Shown here: one piece after another, positions 56,048 through 64,000 of the stretch | Numbering within the stretch: position 1 is the first letter of the stretch | Layout of the letters: the number at the start of each line of letters is the position of its first letter | NCBI GenBank assembly: GCA_033977485.1 | Contig: CM066992.1 | Location: 104,078,450-104,142,449 of the forward strand | Reading direction: 5' to 3' | DNA from: Hydrangea macrophylla | Taxonomy: Eukaryota; Streptophyta; Magnoliopsida; Cornales; Hydrangeaceae | Length of the DNA stretch: 64,000 bases | Made by a program: the position numbers and the translations under genes | Notes under the pieces: model-generated | The model's database searches: none | What the model saw: only the letters and a program-made list of their open reading frames with translations | What the model was told of the DNA's origin: nothing

Positions 56048-56188
56048 TGTAAATGTGTGTGTATAATCACAATGTATTGAATAATTAGAAGAATACAAGG
56101 GCCTATATATAGGCGTCTAACACCTAGACTAATAAACTAACTAAGCGATGTGGGACAACCCGAAATACAATAATGCACACTATTAACA
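56048..56188 (-). repeat. Copia 2, 3' LTR (141 bp)
   Basis: TGTAAATGTG...CTATTAACA in plus-strand order. Contains the perfect 14-bp palindrome GCCTATATATAGGC at 56101-56114, with the TATA box at its centre. Confidence 0.88.
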
Positions 56189-56195
56189 CTCCCCC

Positions 56196-57421
56196 TCAAG
56201 CTGGAGCATACATGTCATATGCACCAACCTTGTTACAAATATATTTCACTTGAATCCCTCCCAATGCTGTAGTGAACAAGTCAGCCAATTGATCTGCAGA
56301 CTTCACATGCACTGTATGAATAACATTTTTCAAAAGTTTCTCTCGAACAAAGTGACAATCGACTTCAATGTGCTTTGTCCTTTCATGAAAGATGGGATTA
56401 GAGGCGATATGAACTGCAGCTTGATTATCACAAACTAAACTCATTGGAGTAGTTTGAGTAAACCCAAGTTCGTCTAATAGATGCTTCATCCATACTAGCT
56501 CACAAGTAGTGTGGGCCATGGTTCTGTACTCTGATTCTGCGCTAGATCGAGCAACCACAGTTTGTTTCTTGCTTTTCCATAAAACAAGGTTGCCTCCAAC
56601 GATTACACAATAGCCAGTAGTGGATCTCCTATCACCAGGAGAACCTGCCCAATCTGCATTAGTGTAACCTTCAACCGTATGTGGCCATGATCTTTGTACA
56701 ACAAACCACGTCCTGGAGCGCCTTTGAGATATCTCAAAATGTGTATCACTGCATCCCAATGGGTTGTTCGAGGACAATCCATAAACTGGCTAATCACACT
56801 CACAACGAATGCAATATCATGTCTAGTTATTGTTAGGTAATTCAGCTTCCCTACCAGATGTCTGTACTGTCCTGGGTCATCAATGAGCTCTCCCTGATCT
56901 GGTAATAACTTAGTATTAGGATCCATAGGAGAATCCAAGGGCTTGGACCCTAAAAGGCCTGTTTCAGAGAGGAGACCGAGAACATACTTTCTTTGAGAGA
57001 GACAAATCCCTTCACTAGATCTAGCCACTTCAATGCCCAGAAAGTACCTAAGTTGTCCCAAGTCTTTAGTTTGGAACTGCTTTTGCAAGAAGGTCTGCAA
57101 CTCCTGAATTCCCTTGGAATCATCTCCAGTTATAACAATATCACCAACATAAACAACAAGTAGGATTTTACCTGCTGAAGAATGCTTATAAAAGATAGAG
57201 TGATCAACACCACACTGCTGGAGACCAAATTCGGTAACAACTTCACTAAATCTTCCAAACCAAGCACGAGGGGACTGTTTCAGACCATATAGAGACTTCT
57301 TCAACCGAGAAAACATACTAGACTCCCCCTGAGCAACAAACCCAGGTGGTTGCTCCATATATACCTCATCTAAAAGAGTGCCATTGAGAAATGCTATTTT
57401 GACATCTAACTGATGTAACGG
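56196..57421 (-). pseudogene. Copia 2 reverse transcriptase and RNase H
   Basis: Frame 57358-56603: MEQPPGFVAQGE, RLKKSLYGLKQSPRAWFGRF, active-site segment LLVVYVGDIVITGDD, LGIEVARSSEGICLSQRKYV, LGLLSETGLL and YRHLVGKLNYLT. Family consensus at the active site is YVDD; here the first catalytic Asp is Gly, which alone should abolish polymerisation. After a 1-base frameshift near 56690, frame 56777-56196 gives RNase H with YTNADWAGSPGDRRSTTGYC, ARSSAESEYRTMAHTTCELV, CDNQAAVHIASNPIFHERTK and HIEVDCHFVRE. A TAG at 57421-57419 splits RT from the upstream frame. Confidence 0.9.
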
Positions 57422-59785
57422 CTAGTGATAAGTAGCAGCAAGGGAGATAAAGAGACGAACAGAAGCAATCTTGGCAACCGGAGAAAATGTCTCAGAATAA
57501 TCAAGACCATAAACCTGAGTATAGCCCTTGGCAACAAGACGTGCTTTCAACCAATCAAGAGTGCCATCATGATGCATTTTAACAGTAAACACCCAACGAC
57601 ACCCAACTACAGACTTCCCAGGTGGAAGAGGTACTAATTCCCAAGTACCAGTTTCTCTCAAAGCAAGCATCTCATCCTCCATAGCTTGTTTCCATCCTGA
57701 ATGGGAAAGAGCCTCTGCAGTAGACTTAGGAATAGAAAAAGTAGACAACGAGGCAACAAACGAAGAGAAAGTAGGAGACAAATGATCATAAGATACAAAA
57801 TTTGCAATAGGATGAGAAGTATAAGTACGCTTACCCTTCCGGAGAGCAATCGGAAGGTCTGAGTCTGACGGAGGCGGATCTGAAGACACGGAGGTCACAA
57901 GCGTAGTAGCTGAATCTTGAATAGTCTCAACAGTCGGATGACGGCGAGTGTATGTCCAGAGGTCATCCAAACCAGCTTTGGGAGGTAGGGAGAGGGGAAG
58001 GGGAAGAGGAACCATAAAGTCGGGATCAGTAATAGAGTGAGACTCAGAGTAATATGGGTTGGATTCAAAAAAGGTAACATCAGCCGAAAGAAAGAAGAAA
58101 TGCAAGGAAGGACTATAACAACGATAACCTTTCTGTGTTCTGGAGTACCCCAAGAAAACACACTTAATAGCACGGGGATCCAACTTGTCGATACTTGGAG
58201 TGAGTTGATGCACAAAACAGACACACCCGAACACACGTGGAGCAACAGGGAAAGGTGGAGTAGTGGGAAACAAGGTGGTATGGGGTGTGCCCCGATCTAG
58301 GATGGAAGATGGCAGACGGTTAATCAAATGGCAAGCAGTAAGAACTGCATCTCCCCAGAAGGTCTTGGGGACCCGCATCTCAAATAACAATGTTCGGGTA
58401 ACTTCTAATAAGTGACGGTTTTTTCTTTCTACAACTCCATTTTGCTGAGGGGTATGAACGCACGAGGATTGATGAAGCATGCCATGTTGTGCCATATATG
58501 TTGTGAAGGGATGGGAATAATATTCTTGTGCATTGTCACTACGGAGAATTTGAATAGGAACATAAAACTGAGTCTTAATTTCATTACAGAATGTAGAAAA
58601 TATAGTAAATAACTCAGAATGATTTTTCATTAAATAAAGCCACGTAGTTCGGGAAAAATCATTAACAAAACTAACAAAATACCGATACCCCTTAATTGAA
58701 GTAATACGGTGTGGACCCCAAACATCTGAATGCACTAATTAGAATGGACTAGACACACGATTATTAACTCGGGGAGCAAATTGGACACGGTGATGCTTCC
58801 CCAATTGACATGACTCACATTCTAAAGTAGATAAATGACTTAAATTAGGTACTAGTAGCTTCAAATTGGCCGAGGAAGGATGACCAAGACGGCAGTGAAT
58901 CTGGTGAGGAGACACAGTGGCAGGACACGCTGTTGGAGTTGAAGAAGCAGGCAATTCATCAAAGTAGTAAAGACCTTCGGATTCATGCCCTACGCCAATC
59001 GTCCTCCGAGTCGTCAAATCCTGAATAAGAACAGAATCAGGGAAAAAAGAAACACAAACATTAAGATCTTTAGTCAACTTCCCAACAGATATCAAGTTAA
59101 AGGGTGAACGAGGTATAAAAAGGACAGATGATAAGGACAAAGACGGGGATAATTGGACAGTCCCTATGCCTTCAACGGGCATAGAAGAGCCATCTGCCAA
59201 AGTAACGGGAGGTAAAGAAGAGGACAATTCAAGCGACGAAAAAATGGTGGATATACCTGTGAGATGATCGGTGGCAGCAGAGTCAATTACCCAAGGACGA
59301 GTACGGGAAGTAAGACAAACAGTGGAGGTACCTTTCTGAGCAAGAGATGTACTAGGAGCAGAAGCATGCTGGGAGGCCTGGAACTGAAGAAATTGAGAGT
59401 ACTCTTCACCAGAGATGGAAATCGGATCACCCGCAGTAGGAGCATGAGAAGATGACGAACTATCACTAGAGACAACAACATGTGCAAATCGAGCAGGGCG
59501 ACCAATAAGATCCCAACATGTCTCCTTATAATGACCGTCCTTATCACAATTGGTGTAATGAGGACGACCATCACCACCACCACCACGGCCCCAATATCCA
59601 CCACGATTACCACCACGGTAACCACCACGGCCACGACGGGGATTACCATCACCTCGACCAGCAGTGGGTGGTGGAGCCTGAGTAACTAAGGCGGAATGAT
59701 CAAATAGAGGAATTAGAGCCCTAATCACGAGATGTACTCTGGAGAACACGCTGATACGTCTCAGCAAGAGAAGGCAGAGAGGCAC
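57422..59785 (-). pseudogene. Copia 2 zinc knuckle, protease and integrase
   Basis: One frame from 59785 to 57422 with a single stop near 58738. It has a Gly/Arg-rich stretch; a zinc region CDKDGHYKETC preceded by YTN (the first Cys of CxxC is not seen); protease WVIDSAATDHLTG with its catalytic Asp; and TLADGSSMPVEGIG. The pre-integrase zinc region is HCRLGHPSSANLKLL...CESCQLGKHH. Integrase has [60 protein letters not shown] and [18 protein letters not shown]. It ends with the RT opening segment ([38 protein letters not shown]). Confidence 0.9.
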
Positions 59786-60308
59786 CCCCTAGAATCTGGG
59801 ATCGAACAGGCTCAAAATCAGGTTTTAAGCCGGCAAGAAACTTCATTACGGCCATTTTGTTCCCGTTGTTCTTACTGTTTCTTTGCATCAGTAGTAATAG
59901 GCATAACGCCGTTCAATTCTTCAACTAACCGTTTGAAGGAGGCAAAATAATCCGTAACGGAGAGATCGCTTTGTTGCAGCTGAAAATACTGAGAGGAGAG
60001 ATCATACATCCGAGTGAGATCGCTAGAGAATAAGAGATGTGTATAATCCCAAATATCCTTACAAGTGCCCAAGTGACCGCACATATCCGCAATGTGTGGT
60101 TCCATACAGTTCCAAAGGGGGCAACGATTTGGGCATCTATTTGTTTCCATGTCTTGATGTCCTTGTCATCGGTGGTGGGAGAAGACTCGGTAAGGTGAGC
60201 ATCAAACCCCAAGCCAGTAAGAGCAATATTGACAGCCCGAGACCATTGGAGAAAATTGGATCCATTCAACTTCCTAGTTGTGAGTTGAGGAAGAGCTTTG
60301 GACTCCAT
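59786..60308 (-). pseudogene. Copia 2 gag, frameshifted twice
   Basis: Start MESKALPQLTTRKLNGSNFL at 60308, then QWSRAVNIALTGLGFDAHLT: the copia gag N-terminus. A frameshift near 60090 leads to CKDIWDYTHLLFSSDLTRMY and LSVTDYFASFKRLVEELN. Another near 59880 leads to MAVMKFLAGLKPDFEPVRSQ. Each piece is recognisable, so losses are point-like. Confidence 0.85.
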
Positions 60309-60729
60309 GAGATTGACAGAAACAAAATGGAAGCATAAAGAAGCCAAAAAGCGTAGCACAGAAGCAGATCGGAGCGAAAAAACCTTGAAAAAGGAGCCAA
60401 AAGACTGCTGTAGGGTCGCCGGAGCTGCTGGAGGGTCGCCGGAGTCAGGCGAGGGTTGCCGTACTCAGGCGAAGGTCGCCGGAGGGTGGGCTGAAGGAAT
60501 TGTGCTGCGGTTGCTATGTAGGGGCTGCGGCTGCTGTGTTTTGGTTAGGGTTTGGACAGGTTTGGCTGCGGCTGCTGTTGAGTGTGGTTAGGGTTTCGAT
60601 GTGTGGGTTGCGGCTAAAAAGGAAAAACAAAAAAGGAGACTCTCGAACTTCGTACGGAAATCTGGCAATGACGATGGACTCTCGAATCCTAATCAAGGAT
60701 CAGCAAGATGAGCAAACCCAAGAACGAGT
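60309..60729 (-). other. Copia 2 untranslated leader
   Basis: Between primer site and gag. Contains three CGCCGGAG-type boxes (near 60417, 60438 and 60477), giving GGTCGCCGGAG repeats of about 20-40 bp spacing. No ORF of substance. Confidence 0.6.
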
Positions 60730-60741
60730 GCTTTGATACCA
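60730..60741 (-). other. Primer-binding site of copia 2
   Basis: TGGTATCAAAGC on the minus strand, immediately inside the LTR. Confidence 0.8.
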
Positions 60742-60896
60742 TGTAAATGTGTGTGTATAATCACAATGTATTGAATAGTTAGAAGAAGAATACAAGGGCC
60801 TATATATAGGCGTCTAACACCTAGACTAATAAACTAACTAAGCGATGTGGTACAACCCGAAATACAATAATACACACTATTAACACACTATTAACA
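60742..60896 (-). repeat. Copia 2, 5' LTR (155 bp)
   Basis: Like 56048-56188, with an extra GAA and a duplicated CACTATTAACA at the end. TATA-centred palindrome GCCTATATATAGGC at 60798-60811. Confidence 0.88.
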
Positions 60897-60901
60897 GTAA
60901 T

Positions 60902-62559
60902 TAATCTATTTTTCATTGAACAAAGGTTCTAATCCAAATGAACCTGAAAAGCCTGGGGCTTCAACTTCAAGTATATAGAACTTTGCACTGCAAAAATTGA
61001 AATCAGTCCATGGCAGATGGTTATAAAAAGTAGACACACTTTATAATAACTTGCTGAAATAAACTACATTTAGTAGTGTAGTACGAAAAGCGTAATGTTA
61101 AACCATCTAAAAAAGCTTAGATAGAGAAGAATTGCAAGGTACACCCACCCCCCCCAAATACTTAGGTAAGGAGTTTCAGGTTTGTCTAAGTTCAATCAAA
61201 CTTCATCACTTATCTTGCTAAATGGTTATTGTAGCTAATTCAATTCAAAATAAACACCAATTTGCTGCAGTTAAACATATAAAAACAACTATAGAAGCAA
61301 AACAAAATGAAATAATGTAAGCCAAAACTCGTCTAGTTGATACAACAATTATAGGTATATTACAGGGAGACTTGAAACTCGTCTAATTGTTTCAATTTTT
61401 AGTTCTAACAGTGTTGATGATCACCATTCCAAGATAAAAAGCTAAAACTCTATTTAAAGAAAAAAACTTTTTTCTATACCTTATTTTTCAGATTCACCAA
61501 TACGAGTGGTTCTCTGTTGCACAAGAATCTACAAATTCCACTAGAAACTGTAAAATCAACCAGCTAGACATTCTCATATGAACTCTCTTATCAAGTTGGA
61601 TGAAGCAGTGTGGAATAAAGAGAACTGTGAACATAGATTTTGCTACAAGTCCAAAACTAACACTACAATTCCTTATAGGCTTTCTAATCTTGAATTGCAC
61701 CGTGCATTTGTAGAAAATTGTGAGAACAATTTGAAAAACAATATGGAGCAGATAGGATTTACCTCAAATTCATCAATATGGAGCGGTTAGGGTTGGGGTT
61801 TTCCCTAAATTCATCAATAAGAAGCTCCAACCGAACTAAACAGACCGTGTTTCTGCAGGTTTCGGTCTGTTAGGGTCTAAAAATAGTTCAGATTTTGGAT
61901 GAGAAAATTCGATACAACAGCCATAACATTCTATACAAACATCAAAATAGATGTACGCGAATAAATATATATATATATATATGAGAGATAGTGTGGCAGA
62001 AGATCGCGACGAGGCTGGGTTAGAGAGAGAGAGAGAGAGAGGTAGGCCGGGATTAGTGGCCAGTGAGAGGAAAGCTAGAAGCAGAGAGGGGATAGGGCAG
62101 ATCTCAAACAAATATATTTTTTCTGTACTAAAAAATATGAGAGTTAAAGTTAGAGAGTTATATTTTTCTTTTATTTCTATACCTTTAAAAAAACGGACTT
62201 ATACCTTTTTAAAAATTATTTTTCAGTGTTTTTTTTATTTTTATTCTCTTATTCAGAAAATAATTTTAAGAAAAATGTAATTTGTTTAAAGTTGGTTTTA
62301 ATAAAAAGGGAAAATATTTTTTTGGGAGCTTCCGCCATAGGCCCCTACCCTTTTCAAGTTAAAACCCAAGTTCCACAAGTCTGTTTTTTTCGTAAAATTT
62401 GATGTTTTAGAATCAGCAAAATGAGATCTATCAAACGAGATCAATATTGATCATGAATTACTGGGAAAAAATAACTAAAATATTAAACAAATATAGAAAA
62501 CATTGTTTTTTTTTTTCCCCATAAATATAACAAAAACATATTCCTTTCATAAAATTGGC
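60902..62559. other. Non-coding DNA, probably CACTA interior
   Basis: No gene recognised. A C9 run lies near 61148, (AT)n at 61966-61982 and (GA)n at 62021-62041. The short frames here lack any familiar motif. Confidence 0.35.
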
Positions 62560-63080
62560 ACCATTAGTGCATAGATCTCAAAAAAATACTGGAAATTAAA
62601 AAAAAAAAAAAAAAATCACCCAAAAAGCCCAAGAATTTAGAAAGTTATTGTCGTTAATAATTTTTGTCTGCAAGAGAGTATCTGTTAGACAGATAAATTC
62701 TCAAAACAGGTTGCAACGTATCTTTTTTGGTAAAATTTCCCGTTGTGTAGATCTCGAAAAAATACATGAAATACCAACAAAAAAAAATCATCCAAAAAGG
62801 CCAAAAATGAGAAAATTATGGTAGTTCAACTCAATATTATCTGTCTGTCCACAGATATTATCATCTACTTCGACAGATAAAATCGAAAAACACGGTTTCG
62901 AACTAATTTTTTTTTTTGGGTACAATTTTCAATTCCAATGCGCAGATGTCAAACAAATACATGAAATCCAAAAAAAAAAAAAAAAAAAAAAATGAAAATT
63001 CACCCAACAAAAGGCTAAAAAAATGAGTGAGTTATAGTAGTTTAAGGCTGTCAGATAATATTATCTGTTAAAAAAAGGCC
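62560..63080. repeat. ~180-195-bp degenerate tandem repeat (about 2.7 units)
   Basis: Boxes recur in order at about 62570, 62748 and 62943: (G/C)AGATCTC-type, AAATACATGAAATxC, poly-A, TCACCCAAAAAG, ATTATCTGT. Lies just inside the right CACTA-like array. Confidence 0.65.
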
Positions 63081-63139
63081 AAATTGTGTGAGTTTTAAAT
63101 ACACCTAATATTGAGGGGTCTATCACCTAATTTCCCTAT

Positions 63140-63376
63140 TTTCTTAAGACCACAACTTAGGCGAGGAAAATTAGATTCGTCACCAAATAAAATACTTTAG
63201 GCGAGGAAAATATTGTTTTGTCGCTATAACTTCTCCTTTTGCGAGGAAATAATGTTTCCTCGCCAGCATACACTTTTGGCGAGGAAATTTATTTCGTCCC
63301 CAAATAAAAAGGGAAATAATTATTTTTACAACTCAATTTAGGCGAGGAAATTTATTTTTCGCCGCCAAAGTCAACA
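63140..63376 (-). mobile_element. Right-hand CACTA subterminal array (terminus not seen)
   Basis: At least five GGCGAGGAAA motifs plus TTTCCTCGCC and TCGTC(A/C)CCAAATAAAA. It is the inverse of the motif field at 53336-53704 in orientation bias. The expected terminal ...TTGTAGTG was not found before 63377, where a GGGTAC-rich repeat begins, so the end is deleted or lies beyond the window. Confidence 0.6.
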
Positions 63377-63383
63377 CTCTAGG

Positions 63384-63994
63384 AAGCATGGGTACTCCAT
63401 TTTGAGTGAAGTACCCGTACCGGGTACTTGGGGAACACCGACACCCGTACCATACTCCTGGGTACGTGTCGGGTACCCCTCTAGCGGTGTCCTGATACTG
63501 TTAAGTGAATGATTCAACTTGGGTACGGCTCGGGTACTTCGTGGGTACGGCGTGGGTATGGCATGGGTATTTCGTGGGTACAATGTGGGTACGACACGGG
63601 GGTTAGATTGCATTTTTTTAAACCTATGGGGGGTACAACTATGGGTGGTACTTCGTGGGTACGGCGTGGATACTTCGTGGGTACGTCGTGGGCACTTAGT
63701 GGACTTGCTTCTTCTTCTTCTTTTTTATTTATATTTTTTATTTCTTTAATGTTATGGACTTGTAATGCTAAACAATGTTGTTTAGTCCTTAAAACTACTT
63801 ATTTGCTAATATGTGGATTAATATGTTGTTGTGCTATTCAATCTTCTTCTTCTTTTTTTTTTTTTTTAATTTTTAAAAATGTATTTTTATTCAAGGTACT
63901 CTAGCCGTACCCGTACCCTACATTTTTGGAAATTGCTGTACCCCCGTATCCGTATCGTATCGTACCCGTGTCACGTCTCCGTACCCATGCTACA
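63384..63994. repeat. GGGTAC-rich element with short terminal inverted repeat
   Basis: Left side has AGCATGGGTAC at 63385 and right side the inverse GTACCCATGCT near 63982, about 600 bp apart. Inside are many GGGTACxxCGTGGGTA units (10-14 bp apart, 63520-63690) and GTACCCGTACCC at the right. Resembles dispersed non-autonomous DNA elements of plants. Target duplications cannot be checked because the window ends at 64000. Confidence 0.5.
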
Positions 63995-64000
63995 TAGTCA

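Larger units (their letters stand above)
56048..60896 (-). mobile_element. Ty1/copia element 2, complete but defective (TSD GTAAT)
   Basis: 4,849 bp. The 5' LTR (minus) is 60742-60896, the 3' LTR 56048-56188. Target duplications GTAAT are at 56043-56047 and 60897-60901. Primer site TGGTATCAAAGC is at 60741-60730 and polypurine tract CTTGAGGGGGAG at about 56200-56189. LTRs differ by about three substitutions, a 3-bp indel and an 11-bp terminal duplication in the right copy (CACTATTAACA twice). All copia domains are present; frameshifts, two stops and an active-site change disable it. Confidence 0.93.

Overview
The window is plant nuclear DNA, most likely from a eudicot. It is AT-rich and intron-scale, with no bacterial-style operons. 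It is full of Ty3/gypsy (Tekay chromovirus and Tat/Ogre-like) and Ty1/copia LTR retrotransposons, a CACTA end, a Mutator-like foldback element, a plastid ndhA fragment, and one broken host gene resembling NOC4. I see no intact host gene, no rRNA or tRNA gene and no CRISPR array. The species cannot be named from this.

Layout, left to right. 1-1919 is a Tat/Ogre-like LTR fragment. 1921-4380 is the 3' end of a Tekay-type element, with a 2.17-kb LTR carrying a periodic array of paired palindromes. 4381-7631 is non-coding and LTR-like in part. 7632-10480 is a minus-strand LTR element with a tRNA-Asp-type primer site, an unrecognised broken ORF and a second paired-palindrome array. 10481-16170 is repeat-rich non-coding DNA with a 44-bp hairpin minisatellite, which is split by a 3,354-bp solo LTR (12260-15613, TSD TTCGC). 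That solo LTR contains a three-unit 97-bp array with covarying inverted arms. 16171-21480 is a minus-strand Tat/Ogre-like element whose LTR is fused to a decayed RT-protease-gag region.

21385-46526 is a tandem duplication of a ~2.5-kb unit made of the Tat gag start plus organelle-like DNA that includes a plastid ndhA fragment. Copy A was split by a 3.4-kb solo LTR (22998-26399, TSD GCCTC). Copy B was split by a non-coding LARD-type LTR element (27428-44087, TSD CCTTG). The LARD's 3' LTR was in turn entered by a very recent Tekay element (35179-43683, TSD ATATG). The target duplications give an unambiguous order of events. The LARD and the Tekay element share LTR ends, primer site, TATA block and leader motifs, as expected of a non-autonomous element and a possible mobilising relative.

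47574-48815 holds the 5' exons of a NOC4-like nucleolar protein gene, disabled by two frameshifts and a stop. 50441-53335 is the 5' part of a copia element, cut by a CACTA-type terminus at 53336. The CACTA-like DNA appears to continue to 63376 and contains a 1.2-kb foldback MULE (53714-54917, 9-bp TSD) and a complete but defective minus-strand copia element (56048-60896, TSD GTAAT). The window ends in a GGGTAC-rich repeat with a short terminal inverted repeat.

The genes do not form a pathway; the window is a record of nested transposition. The most unusual signals are structured repeats in the transcribed leaders (R/U5) of several LTRs: interleaved covarying arms at 13031-13321, and regularly alternating paired palindromes at 3835-4199 and 10144-10262.
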